Assembly (NCBI GenBank): GCA_039111635.1 | Contig: JBCAQO010000003.1 | Location: 682,001-746,000 of the forward strand | Length of the DNA: 64,000 bases | Direction: 5' to 3' | Origin: Heterobasidion occidentale | Taxonomy: Eukaryota > Basidiomycota > Agaricomycetes > Russulales > Bondarzewiaceae | In this document: positions 35,456-47,684 of the stretch, in pieces | Layout of the letters: the number at the start of each line of letters is the position of its first letter | Position numbering within the stretch: position 1 is the first letter of the stretch | Translations under genes and position numbers: made by a program | Notes under the pieces: model-generated | Told to the model about the DNA's origin: nothing | Databases searched by the model: none | Seen by the model: only the letters and a program-made list of their open reading frames with translations

Positions 35456-36018
35456 TTAGGCGTTCTTTTCAACGAAGACGATTGGCACCCAGAGACCACG
35501 ATCGTTGGGGATATGCAAGGATGCCCATCGATCCTTTCCCCCTTTCCTGATGCGCAAACGCCGTCCGTCCTTCGCGTATACGCGCACCTGGACGTGTTCT
35601 ACTTCATCGTCCGACGTATGCATAGTGGACCTAAGGAGAGAGCACTATGAAAGAGAATCAAACAGCGAGTGAAATCCAAACTCACCGAATGCACACGGCT
35701 CCTACATCGCGTAGGGCTTCGGGCCCAGCGTGGCGGAGAAACTCTCGGACAAGTGACTCTACCCTTGACTTCTCCTCCGCGTTCGCGCTATAGTGTTCCG
35801 AAAACGCCCACGAGACTGTCGGTTCCGATGCACGCTCTTTCCGCAGCGTCAGCACGCGCCTAGTACCAGCGGTTTCACTCCCATGGTCCAGTGAAAACGA
35901 GAGATGCTCACCTCGAGCGAGTGTTTCTAACAAGCGTGATCGTTAGCGACGCTAGCGCAGAACACAGCGTGCTGTGTGCTCACCTTGTCCCCCTCCTTCC
36001 CTTATGATAGCGTGTCAT
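35456..36018 (-). CDS. small unknown protein of about 133 residues, four exons
   Basis: ATG 36,016-36,018 gives a tiny basic first exon (MTRYHKGRRGT), a second mini-exon (NTRSR), a third with RVLTLRKERASEPTVSWAFS and ESLVREFLRHAGPEALRDVG, and a last exon with HVQVRVYAKDGRRLRIRKGG and DRWASLHIP, ending VFVEKNA and stop at 35,456-35,458. Each of the three introns (about 35,986-35,927, 35,912-35,862 and 35,686-35,633) has GT-AG ends and preserves the frame, which is good evidence for a real gene even though it is short. I do not recognise the family; charged and basic composition is all that can be said. Confidence 0.6.
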
Positions 36019-36823
36019 GTTGATTCTGTGATTGACCGTGTTCAGAGGGTGTAGTAGTTGAGGATGTTTGTTGATGGAAGCTCTTGACAGAGTGCAGGTT
36101 GCGTGCAAACGTTTGCACGTTCAGAGTTTAACGGTGGTGTTCGTTTGTACGCGCTTCTTTGATTTTCTCGCGACAGACAATGCAATTAGGGATATATCCC
36201 ACACCGCTCGCGGTCTGCAAGACATCTATCAGAGTGATCAGTAAGTCACGACGCACGCTAATGGCTTATACTGTACAAATAAAAATCAGTAACGGCAACG
36301 CTCTGTACAGAACGCACGATACACAGTGAAGACTCGTAACAATGTCCCATTTTGACAGATAAAGATTCTAATGTCGCCAGTGCATCCGTATCTGTGAAGA
36401 ATTCCTGATGACCTAGCGATTAGAGGTTTTAGATGAATATTTCGTAAGCGTTATGTCGCGTGACCAGGAAACGCGTCGTAACGCACCTGTCACATCGCGG
36501 CCGTAGTCACGTCACTCGCATACGCTCGACACGCGCGCCCGTCCTCGCTGCGGCCACAGTCCGCACGTCATTCCTCGGCCGCCCTGCTCCCCGCTCCCTC
36601 GTCGAATCCCTCCGCAAGTCCCAGGAGCGCGGCTGACTCGCTCACACTCGGATGAGAGGCTCCTGCATCCGTCCTCAGGTCGTTCCTGGGCCTCTCTGCT
36701 CCCCGCTCCTCGTCGGCCCCCATTCCAGTAGAATCATGCCAGGGGTGTGGGGTGTTACTTTCCCAGCCCTCCCTGATTAAGAGATGTACGTAGATGTGAT
36801 TATCGAAGAATCGTGCAATAGAA
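36019..36823. other. intergenic: possible left flank of the Plavaka element
   Basis: No gene is supported. A GC-rich stretch (36,515-36,720) holds two related CCTCTCTGCTCCCCGCTCC-like segments about 110 bases apart. The left terminus of the Plavaka transposon could lie here, but I could not find a terminal inverted repeat by eye. Confidence 0.35.
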
Positions 36824-39800
36824 TTATGAAAACACCATGTCCTCGGCATCAAACATCGTTGTGTCCTCATCTACACTTTCCGGATCTTCCATGGATTCCT
36901 CTGAATCTGACACATCCTCCCATCCCTCTGCCTCACGATCTTCCAAGGCCAGCTGGGTCTTCTCTCTCCTCCATATCCGTATCCTGAAGATCGGGCACCC
37001 GTGTCGTGGGCTCTGGTTCCTCAAGAAATTCCAAGGGCCCTTGTCGTCCAGAAGGAATGACAGGAGTTGATCGTTCGTGGGCATGAATGTGCCCAATGCC
37101 CATACCCAGTGATAACGCATCAGAATATCACGATCAGCAAACCTAGACGCGAGACCGTGAGTCGGGCTTTCATATGCCGAGTACGATGTTCACTCACCGA
37201 TTCACATAGTAAGCCTTCCAGTCCTGTCCGTCCTTGGCACATCGGGAGAGACCCATCCCATCTGCATGCCGAGGACCTTTTGCGAACGCTGGGATAATGT
37301 GACATTCCGGAGAACGTCTACTGGGTCTAAAAATCCATAGGAATCCTCCCTTTTCTTTGGGGGAAAGCGGAGACAATCTTCGCAAGTGTCCCAACCATCG
37401 TCCGTCGCAGGCATGGTCTCATACCATCTGACCCACAAGAAGTCCATACGACGAGGGCAGTAATCCAACATGCCGAGCCGGTGTAGATAACATTTGCATG
37501 GTAAATTCCAAGGACTTGCGCATACCAAAATGATGACTTGTTGCATCGGAATCCACGTTAGCCAACACCATGACATTGCTGCGAGAGTGACCTGGATGAA
37601 TGTTGTCCTGTCCTCGTTGAACATCGTAAGTCGTGTAATTGAAACGCGCTAACTTGTGCAAATAGAGCTTGTCGTGCTTGAAGAAGATGAGATCGCAGTC
37701 GTCCCGCTTTGTAGGTCCCGGACTGGAATTTCAGTCCTCAAATACTCAGGAAGCGTAGCGGCTTCGACCTGTAACACAGTTTGTATGCGCGGAAGAAGAT
37801 GAGCCCTGAGCTTGGACAAGAATTCCTGAAGATCATAAGTGTCTGATAGTTTCACATGAGAAAATGATCAACGTACTTTGATGGCGGGATCTCCTGAATT
37901 TCGCTGTAAAAAGAGAGGAAGAACCACAGGGCACTTTTCCGTTTCGCCAATATGATACCGCTGTTTCAAATCCTTCGAGACGGACTCTTGTTTGCCGTGT
38001 TTATAGGAAAGCTGGCGGATGCGAGTCTCACGTCGTTCGATCTGTGTGAGTTGCTTTGTATAATTTTTGCCGCTTGTACGCAAGAAACTACCTTTGGGTC
38101 TAAGATGTTCACGTTCACCCTGTGAATGTGTCAATATTCGCAGGAAGCACACAGAGAAAAACAGGCACGGACCGATTGAGAAGAATATGAATCTGTTGTC
38201 CCAAATGCTATAATAGATCGAACATAGTCACCAAGAGAGTGAATCTTGTAAGTTTCCAAATTGAATGACTTGGGCTTTCTGGCTGTATCCGCTGAACTGC
38301 TTGCGAGCACAGATGCAGGACGAGGAAGTTTGGCCATTTTATTTTGCTGGCGTCGTTGTCGAGCAGCGCTCTCTTTTGCGAGCTCCCGAGTATTGAAAGC
38401 AGAGCATGTGTTGTCGACAAATTCTCGAAGACGCTCTCCCAAAACAGCGGTCAGCGTAGCTAAAAGGGAAAGGGTGTGATCGGTGTGCATTCGAAGTTTT
38501 GCCAGTCCATGCCAGTGAGTCAGTACAAACAAGAGCTGCAAGATCTGGTGATTGTGCGGTTCAGGCAGGAGTCCTTCGAAGACGGGGATTGAACACTGCA
38601 GCAGATCTCAGAACGAAAACACCAGTCAAGGAGAACTGATCCTACCTGTAGAAGGTCTTCATAGTCTCGGGCAGCCATCCTCTTCAATTCGGAAGCATTT
38701 CTAGATATACGTTTGATCGCATCTCTACCGAACGAAGGTACCTGTCGGTACCTGACAGAAGATTGAGCCACCTGGTCGTTGACGACAAGACTCTGCATAC
38801 CTTCGGTCTAAGATGTGCTTTAGCCCTTCGTCCTCGCAATCGAGGATGCGGAGAAGGTGTATAAACAATGACTTCCACACGCCAAGCTCAATTTCGTGCA
38901 AGAGATCGACAACAAACATGTCAAACATGTTGAAACCAAGCGGTGCCAGTCTTTCCGAGAATGCATTCTAGATGAATGTTTAGCTTACTTGGATGTTCAC
39001 GCCATAGAGCGAGAAACTTACTGTTGTTGGGACCAAAGATTCTGGCTTCAACAGCTTTTCTACGGCAGAACTGTTTACTGCAAAATTTTTGTGATAGATT
39101 ATTTCCCGAGCAAGCGACACAACAACCCGACGGTGTTGGTCATCCACGCGAGCCAGTGACACCCGTTGTGCCATATCCTGAGGCATACCGATGTTATGCA
39201 CCCGGGATAGAGGAATCAGGCAACGTGGGCAAGGACAACCACCGAGATTTCGTATGCTGGCGAGAATGATCCTGGGACACATGATTGAGTGATGGGGTAC
39301 TCCGTGATATCAAAAAGGGGAAAAACAGACTTTTCAGGATAGTCAGCAGAGTAAGTGAATATTCGAGGATAGAACCGTCGTTTGACTCCATCACAACACT
39401 CAATGACAATGCCGTGCGCATAGGCATGCAGAAATTCGTCGTCAAGGAGTAGCCTCCATTGGGCCTGTAACATATCGCGCTGACAATGGGCCATGAAAGC
39501 GCTGTTGGGTCCCTTTCCTCCAATTCTTTCGGCAGCAAAATCCTTGAAAGCGTCCGGGAGCTATTTCGTTTCGTCAGTGTCGTTCGTCTGTAGAATGGAA
39601 GCGATTTACCTTTTCGAAGTAAGCTATATGAGTGAAGGAACGACAAGATGGTTTACACCGGCGATACTTCGATTCATTGCCAAGTGCAAGATAGGCAGGC
39701 CACAGTTTGGCATCGCCGAAGGTCGAAAGATGAGTGCCGTCTGATGCAAACATCAGCGCGGCGACAACTCTTTCAAGGCTACACCCTGGTTCTCCTGGAC

Positions 39801-41022
39801 TTTCCTGCAGAGCGTTGTGTGCATCCAAAAAAGCCTCTGATGTATAGGCTTCTCCGTGGACTTGTACTGCCTCTGGAGCACTACCAGGTTGGCATAGCAG
39901 TTTATATGGCTCGAGATGTAAGTGGGGAAAGGTTGTCGGGTTGGTGATCTTTTCCTTAATCACAGACACTAACCGTCGATGATGGAAACTTGTGACGACA
40001 TAATCCTGCGCCCCTGGTTGAAGACATTTCTTGTGGAACGGGATAGATATCTTGACGGTGTCGTGTATCCACCCATCCTCCTCTTGTTCGTCCTCCCAAT
40101 TATCCTCATCCTGACCAGCCAGCTTGCGATCAATACTGCTCCATGGCGTTTTTCTGACGTCCTCCGGGCGAAAATCGGTACTGCCGACGATGTCGATGAG
40201 ATTTTTGAAACTCGATTGAGATTTTCGTACTCCATCGTTCCAGTACCATTCACCGAGAAGAAATGACGAGCGATTGGGATAAGGATAGAATGACGGCGCA
40301 GAAGAAGACTCAGGGAGGGCATTCGAGTCATCCTGCGTTGACAAAGCAGGCTTTTCAGCGACTCGTTCGGGATCGTGTGCTGGAAAGTCAGTGGCATGAT
40401 ACTGACGAAACAACCCAAAAATGTTTCGGGGAGACTTCAAGATCTGTCGCAAAGACTTTTGAATCACCTGAGGTGGATCGGAAGAGAGGGCTACGGTGGG
40501 AGGCGACTGCATCGGAGTTATAGACGCGGAAGAAGATGGCTCTGATAGCGACTGCAACTGAACGGGTAAAGCTGCCGGGGGCTGAGGCAACATGTCACGA
40601 TAACGTTTAGGAAGCCTGGTATTTGCTCTACGAGGCCTGCGTTCTGCCAGAGAAAGGTTTGGGTCATCTTGATTTGCGGAGGACGACTGTGGAATAGACT
40701 GAAAACCTTAAGATACAGATGAGGGCGAAACTTTGAGATGTAAACTCACCTGTTGTACAGCTGGTGTAGGGACCTCTGCGATCGACAATGCTGGCTCCAA
40801 GACCTCCGCGACCAACGGTGCTGTCTCCAAAACTGCTCTGGATCCATCAGCATCCGTTCGACGACGTTTCTTCGCAGCCCACACTTCTTTGGCTTTTGCT
40901 AGCGCCTCAGAAAACCTTTTCTTGGTTTTCTGACATGTGCGCCTGTGGTAAGTGAGCGCCGATGGCAGCGAGAATGACCTTCCGCAAACACAAGACTCGC
41001 TGAAAGCCGGCGGCAATTCCAT
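36824..41022 (-). mobile_element. Plavaka-type (CACTA-related) DNA transposase gene, frame-broken
   Basis: ATG 41,020-41,022 begins with a zinc-finger-like segment (CVCGRSFSLPSALTYHRRTC, then a KTKKRFSEALAKAKEVW helix), then the basic linker SLAERRPRRANTRLPKRYRD. The transposase body contains TLSTFGDAKLWPAYLALGN, a Cys cluster (GGCPCPRCLIPLSRVHNIG), MFDMFVVDLLHEIELGVWK (probable catalytic Asp/Glu region), LLFVLTHWHGLAKLRMHTD, LARFNYTTYDVQRGQD, FLWVRW, DWKAYYVNRFADRDILMRY and an acidic C-terminus, stop 36,824. These features match the Plavaka transposases widespread in agaricomycetes. Introns are present. The frame breaks near 37,533, about 37,480 and about 37,311 (CGGAATG where CGGGAATG is expected), so it is either decaying or affected by the same indel errors as its neighbours. 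Terminal repeats were not found. Confidence 0.8.
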
Positions 41023-41835
41023 GAAAATCGTGTGGCCAGAGGAGGTCGAATGATACAAGCGCGGGTGGGGACTTTCAGCGCAAGCGATGGTCTGTCAGCT
41101 TATATGTAGAAAGACATGACTCGCTCGCTCGCTAAGATGTGTTTTGCCGATCGGATCTCAAATCGTTATGCGCTGTAGTGAAGTAGAATAGCTTCTATGA
41201 GGAGAAGACTACTCAGAAACCCAAGACCAGAAAGTGCTCATCACATTTTTACGGTCAACCGTCTTGTACCACAAAACCCTCTAACATCCGAACCACCGAT
41301 GAGTGCCTGGAGAGGCTCCAAACGCCGTTGAGACAGAGACAGTCTAACACCCTGCAATGAGCAAGGAGCCAGCTGCTGATGACCAAACAATGCCTGCAAT
41401 GAGCAAGCGCCGTTCGGAGATGACATGGAAGAGGTGCCATGGAAGAGGTGCCATCCTTGGGGAGTATACAGTTAAATGAAGCAAAGATGGGCCAGCGATG
41501 GGTGAAGAGTTGGAAAGGGGAGTTGTAGCCGTCACGTGTGACGGATTCTGCCGGCACGAGCTCCATCGGAGTTGCAACCGATTTCTTTGTAGCGGCCAGG
41601 CTCATTTTAGTGTTTCTACCCACCAATTGTTGCACATACAGTACCTATCTTAGCTTCTTGGAATACAACCTGTCATTTTTTCGTATTTTTAAAATCAAGA
41701 GAAAGCGATGCTGAGGCACTGCTGAGTCTGTCTGAACACTGGCGATTGACCGAGATAGTCCAGGATAGTCCCTGATCAATCTTCCGCGTCTCTTCCGGAT
41801 GCAATCGACGTATATATTAGTAAGTGAAGGTCAAT
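41023..41835. other. spacer between the transposase and the deaminase-like gene
   Basis: This stretch holds the presumed promoters of two divergent genes and the left pair of 15-base repeats (41,351 and 41,393). A 14-base direct repeat CATGGAAGAGGTGC lies near 41,424 and 41,438. A minus-strand open frame (41,255-41,635) covers the repeats but has no family features, so I do not call it a gene. Confidence 0.4.
41351..41407. repeat. left pair of the 15-base direct repeat CCTGCAATGAGCAAG
   Basis: Two exact copies lie at 41,351-41,365 and 41,393-41,407, 42 bases apart. The same 15-mer occurs twice more at 47,349 and 47,395. The first member of both pairs is followed by GA, the second by CG. Confidence 0.85.
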
Positions 41836-44185
41836 ATGGCGTCACCCCACATTCACTGCTACCTTTGCTTACTACGTCCTGTCTCCGAGCTTCAGTTCCC
41901 ATTCCCCGCCTTTACTATCGTCGAAATCATGAACGCGTCCGAGTCCCTGGTCAACAAGATCAACAAGTTCAAAACCATCACCACCTTGATCATGGTTATC
42001 CTTTATCTTCGAGGACAAAATAATTCGCTATCCCAGACGCAGACGGTCTACAAAGACAAGAGACAAGTCGTCGAAAGGCCCCAGTCACAGCACCGATTGC
42101 TCGATCAGCTTGCTACACTGCTTGTCAGAGACCGCGAAGTGGTGGCTGTGGCGGCAGGTATGCAGAGGGGCGCTAACGTCAGCCTCGTCGTCTCGGTCTC
42201 ACATCAACGCGACATAGACGCTTCCATAGAATGCGCGGAAGACCAAGTAATGCATAACTGCATCATTACCACCAATCCGACACACCCCAATGAGGCGAGA
42301 GGGAAGACCGATCTCGCAGCAAAGACGAAGACGACGGGGACGGGCGCGGAGAAGGGAAAGAAAGTTCTGAAATCGGAGGTTCAAGCGAAAGTGGAGAAGA
42401 GAGTGAGATTGGAGACAGAGTCTCAAGTGAGGACGAGGACAACTGCTGCGACAGATGAGGCGATGACCACAAGGAGCATAAGCTCAGAGGCGAGGACGGG
42501 GGCGACAGAGCCGTCGAGAGGGAAGATGAATCGGTCAGTAGCAATGAAGGGTAAATCGGAGACGAATGAGGAGGATCGGGGACAGGATGTCGTGCCATTT
42601 ACAAAGGCCATGTTAAATGAACAAAAGAAGTGAGTGCGAACTTTCTATCGAATGATAACCTTTCTGACATAGTTCATAAAGCATGAAGTTTGATGAGCAC
42701 GTCTCGGAGGTGATCGAGTTACTCAAGAAAGAGGACACCACACCTTACAGCCTGGGCGTTCACGTCGTTTCTCGTGGCTACCGCAAGATGCGCTCTCGAC
42801 TCAGGTGTACGATGTCTACCGCCTTCCTCAGCAAGATCTTGAATGCCGAACCTGACAGATTGCCTGAACTATTCAAGAAGAAGTCTACATTACGCAAAGA
42901 ACGGGACCAAGTCCTTTCTGGAGAGCTCATAGCACGTTGGTGGGGCATCGACCTTTTCGGCGTGGAGCACGGAGGACTCGAGTTGAAAACCCGAGCGCAG
43001 AACAATGACGTTCTTTTTGTCAAGGAGACATGCGTGGCCTTCCATCATACCTTGTGCTTGGCTCTGAAAGGCTATCAGACCTGTTTGGACGAGATTTCCA
43101 AAGCCCAGCCAGACAATTTCGGCGCGATGATGAACAAGACCTGGCTTTATGTCACTCTTTTGGAAGCATTTGCATATTCCAACGCTTTCGCAGACTACCT
43201 GACTCTCGCCATTCCCGATATATTCGACCATCCCTTCGCAGGTACAGAACCCAAGTATACCACACCATCTAGAGAGTCCCAGGGCCAGCCAAATACGTGG
43301 GAGGAACAAGCAGTGGTGGACGACGATGATACAGATATGTTCGTCACTGTGGGCTCGACACCGATTGACGCATACAAGCAGTGGCTGCGTCGACAGGTTG
43401 TGATACCATTCGCTGTTCACGTCTCGTGGGTTCGGCACAGTATCTTCGGAACATCACTTACACTGTCATTTCTGCCGAACATCCTGGGACAGACATGGCA
43501 CCCTGGGAAGAGGTGGTGAAGGAGGTATTGAGCGAGAACGACGAGACTGCTCGCACGAAGACAGTGATCGACGAACTCAAATTATTGATGACGAGGGACG
43601 CCGAGAAGGCGGGGAGCTCAATTAGCCGCCACTGCAAGAATTTACTATCGCCGACTCCCATGTTCCAAGGGAGTATCCATTGCGAGTGTCTCTTGGCTAG
43701 CGTCCTGGACGGGAAGAACCTGGACAATGGGAGCATGTTGCTTGCTGCACATGGTGTTAATCCGGAAAGTTTTCACCCCCTACACCTTCCAATGCCAATA
43801 TTGACATGGAGATTTACAGAGCGACATAGACCCCTGCTACGTCGGCACGTCTAAACTCGCATGCCCTGTCTGCCATTTCGTGAATTCCGAATTAGGCGCG
43901 CGCAAGTGGCTGGCGAAACCGAATCACAATTTCATGTTCCCCTGCGCGCTGCCACGTGAGCTTCGTGAGGATATACACACGAGGGCAGAGATCCATTTCA
44001 AGGCCATATTGCTGGACTTACTCGATGTATTACTCAAGCCGAAGCCGCGACATTCGCGGACCGATTCCGCTCAAACCGAAGGTTATCAGACGGACAGTGA
44101 ACGCAAGAGCCTTGAGGTCTTGAAGGCGAAGCGAGAGATCGATCGTCACAACGTGTCTGTAGACCGTGCTCTATGGATAAACTGA
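41836..44185 (+). CDS. probable OTT_1508-like nucleic-acid deaminase family protein
   Basis: I infer a zinc-dependent deaminase fold from the C-terminal half: SIHCECLLAS carries an H-x-E-type motif (HCE), and after an intron (about 43,754-43,823) DPCYVGTSKLACPVCHF carries the C-x-x-C. This arrangement (HxE, then GxSKLxCxxC) is that of fungal OTT_1508-like deaminases (PF14441). The N-terminal part has a helix-like segment (RLLDQLATLLVRDREVVAV) and a long charged linker. Exon 1 ends MLNEQKK (about 42,630); exon 2 begins at about 42,683 (MKFDEHVSEVIELLKKED). A one-base break near 43,428 must be bridged to reach SAQYLRNITYTVISAEHPG. The start is uncertain (ATG 41,836 or 41,929, same frame). Substrate is unknown; in this family DNA/RNA editing or nucleic-acid defence has been proposed. 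It could instead be catalytically dead. Confidence 0.55.
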
Positions 44186-44452
44186 AGACGGCCAGTTTTG
44201 AGTGTTGAAATGCAGAAGGTCAGGCTTCTGGGGTAGTCCGAGAGCGCTTGTAGGTTTCTTCCGCATTCTAATTAGCGCCGTTTAGTCACCATTCGTAGAT
44301 CGAAAAGAACGGTTGAAAGGTACTTCGAATACGAGAGACGGCATTTTCACGATCCGAGACACGGCGTTGTTTGATACATGTATATCATTCTGAATGGCAT
44401 CAGACTTGCGACATGAACCTATTGCGTGAGAGGGCAAAAAAAACATGCGAAA

Positions 44453-47229
44453 TCATGAATGTACGTGACGAGCGAGGGATTTGGGCTGCGATAAAGGCAT
44501 AATAGGGAGTCTCCCACAATGCTTGTGAAACGTGACAGTATAAAAGAGAAACACCGCATGCTCGAAGTCTGTGAAAGCTTTGAAATTAGAATCGTAATCC
44601 TTGTGCCACATAAGCTTACTTCCGCCGGGCCATCCACAGAGGACTTCAGCCATTACCTTCACAGCACCACGCCTGGCCTCCCAATCTTCAATCACAAGTC
44701 GGTCCACCCACCGACTCTCACGCTCCCAGTCTACGCTGAGACCCCCCGTGGCCCATATGTGGCAGATTTTTCCTTCGCGTTGGGCGGCATACCGTTTGTC
44801 CTCGTAACAGTAAACACCCATGACAACCTTCCTGTCCAATTGTAGGAGTTCAAGACGAAAATTAGCTACCGAAAGCTCCCATACTACTTCAGCCCAGAGG
44901 TCCTTATCCTCATGAGCCATCTTGCTAGTGACGAAGGTTCTGCCCCATTGCGGAGATGTAGTGTCATCGTATGGTGCGAATCCGGCGTGCACCAGGAATC
45001 GGACACCTATGTCGACCCGATCTGCAACACGTCTGTCCAAGGCCTTCTTACGTTTGCGCACCTCGACCGACGAAGCGCTGGTGACATTGGACGCGACTTG
45101 CGGTTCCAAGCGAGCCTTTTTAGTCTTGCGAGGCCATGGTGGTAAGCGAGCCATGTCGTGTGAAGAGGATTGAGGCTTCACGGTACAATTGACCATGTTG
45201 TCTGGCAGGTAATATCTCCCCTCTAATGCAATCCTCCATTGGCTGGTCGTCATCAGGACCATACAGTGGTTAGAAGGGCATAGAACCTCCAGCAGACACC
45301 ACATGCGAATGCGTAGCCAGTTGTGAACTCTATGCCCAAAAACGGCTCCTTTGTCCGCAAAGAACAGATGAATGGGGGGGAGATACTGAAGGGCCATATT
45401 TGGATCATCGTCCAAATCCATGGTCTCTTCGAAGACGCTTATCCAACCCGGGGCGAGTGGGGAAGCCAAGTGGGGTGCACAACCCGGAGACCTGTTTTAG
45501 GAGAAGGACCATGACATCGATGGCTGTTACTACGCTGCTTATGAGGCGCCAGTGTCTTCGGAGGACTCGAAATTTGCGAATGACTTGCGTTTGATTGGAC
45601 ATCTGGGACCTTGGGAGCATTCTTCACGTCGGGCGATGGTGGGCGATGTTCTGTGTGTGTTGCGTGACAATGAAACCATAGAGGCGCAACGCAGGGAACT
45701 TACCACGCTTGTCAGATGAGCGAGACCTCGACAACAGACTTCTACGCCACTGATCATTAGATGAATAGGCCGACGCGAGCACAACAAAGTCGGATGTGGT
45801 GGTCTCAAACATGGTGCAAGCGGGGTCATCGATGAAACGAGGACCATCTCGTACAAGCTTAGCGGCTATTTAAACAAATTGTGCATCAGTTACACAAGCC
45901 TGACCTAGTCAATCGAGTCTTACCATAAACATTACCAGTGAAAGCGCTGATCATCGCGGTCTGCCGCTCGTCGCTATTGACGTCACGCTCGGTCGGGATT
46001 TCATCGACTATGACATGCGAAATATCCGGCCCTGACATAGCATGATTCCGACACACAGGCGGATTTTGCCGCTCGATTTCCCCAACCGTTGCAGGAGAAT
46101 AGATCTCCAGCGGTAGTAGAATTGGTCGACTGGTCAAGCTAAACTTTCGCAGCCTGTCTTGAATGGTGCCGCGTAACGGTTCACCGTGTGACGCCTCCAC
46201 CCAGAGAGGGGCCTTGGTGCGATGGTTGGCATATTCAAAAATCTGTGATGAGCTGAAGGAGATGCCGGTTCTGATGACTGTCTTGACGGAGATGATAAGT
46301 GTGCGGGTTGTAAGAGTGGTGCGCCTCCGGATGTACCAAACCGGGATCCCAATCCGGAACAACTCTCGAAGCATTGACAAACTTGAGGTGATGACACCGC
46401 GAAGAGGAAGAACAGGTTGAGGGCAATCGAACGTAGGATCCTCCATACGAGGTTTCACTACCAGCATATAGATAATCCAGGCGCGTAATTCAAGCAGGAT
46501 ACGCTGAAACTCACGAAACCATAAGACGGTGTCGGAGAAAGGCATTGGAATCTGCGAGAGTGAACCGTAGGCACGATAAAGGGCCTCAGATCGATGTCTC
46601 TGGTACATGTAGCTGGACGTGTGTGCATTGACTACAGCAGCCGGAGTGCCTTCGGGAAACTCTTGAGCCCCAATTTCGTCTCCTATCCTACGCACTTCCA
46701 ACATCGCTTTGCGCAGGCGGGAGAGCACTGTCTCATACAAGATTCCTACTGAAGCGCGCGGCAGCTCCTCGCAGATACGAAAGTCCGTTCCTTTGAAGGA
46801 AAACCACGCAGCATCCGGATCTTCGAATTGAGGAAGGCCGCCTTCTTTGTCGTCCACTGGAAAGTCCGGTGCTCGTAAGCCATGATGATCGTCGACCTTC
46901 TGGAGTTCCTTCAGTCTCGGGTTCATGGGCGCAGCATAGGAATGGGGCTCCACTGGGTCGAAAGCTTGTGGCCACTTCAGATGTTCAAATGCACCAAGCA
47001 TGCCGTCTCCGAAATATCTGAAGGGTGTGTCGTCGGGGTGCACAGGGACCTCCGGAACAAAGTCCATGTTTGGTGTGGAGATCCATAATTCATCGTGATT
47101 GCGGAATGGAGCAACGCAGAGACAATCTAGGGCGTCAACCTGCTCGCCGTGCAGTAGGGATCGACGAGAATCGAGAATTTCGCGAAGGTTTTCAAGCGGC
47201 CGTGCTTGCCAACAAGTAACGGCGGCCAT
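44453..47229 (-). CDS. agaricomycete multigene-family protein of unknown function
   Basis: ATG 47,227-47,229 (MAAVTCWQARPLENLREILD) begins a protein of about 850 residues. Recognisable blocks are FRYFGDGMLGAFEHLKWP, VLWFREFQRILLELRAWI, PVWYIRRR, DDPNMALQYLPPIHLFFAD, HRVHNWLRIRMWCLLEVL, WRIALEGRYYLPDN, DLWAEVVWELSVANFRLEL and FLFYTVTFHKHCGRLPIMP, with stop 44,453-44,455. I remember this block order from a large family of unnamed agaricomycete proteins; it has no function assigned that I know. Introns occur near 45,925-45,867 and 45,711-45,643. The frame shifts by one near 45,478 (VVHPTWLP against HLASPLAPGW). It is convergent with the deaminase-like gene, whose stop lies 268 bases away. Confidence 0.6.
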
Positions 47230-47348
47230 GGCTGCAACGTGCCCAATGAGACAGTAAACCAATGGAGGAACAAGAAAAACACGGCGATGCGAACTGACCT
47301 AGTAGTATGAGCAATAATAACGTAGGACTCGACTTGATGTCCAACGAC

Positions 47349-47409
47349 CCTGCAATGAGCAAGGAAGGATGACGGTGCACTCAAAATCCAGTCACCTGCA
47401 ATGAGCAAG
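47349..47409. repeat. right pair of the 15-base direct repeat CCTGCAATGAGCAAG
   Basis: Two exact copies lie at 47,349-47,363 and 47,395-47,409, 46 bases apart, in the same orientation as the left pair 6 kb away. They lie about 120 bases upstream of the multigene-family protein start (minus strand). Confidence 0.85.
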
Positions 47410-47684
47410 CGGACGGAGAGTGGTTATACTACTAGCAAATCTAGTGCAATCTTGAAAGGAGTTTGGGAATTCGGCAGATGGAGATACGGGGATGATGAGG
47501 ATGCTGGTAGCCTGAGGCTCGCCGAGTCACTAGTCACTGCAGTGGCTATGGCGGTCAAAGTGTCCCAGGTGTGTAATCGGAAATCTCCGACAATTTGGAA
47601 TCCCAACAGAGGCAGCCACCTCGGATATATCCGAGCTCGGATGTGTCTGAGTGATTAGTAATGATTGCTAGCTGCTACAAAATA

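Noticed and set aside
41255..41635. A 126-codon minus-strand open frame upstream of the deaminase-like gene
   Set aside because: It covers the 15-base repeats, has no family features and no supporting splice context.
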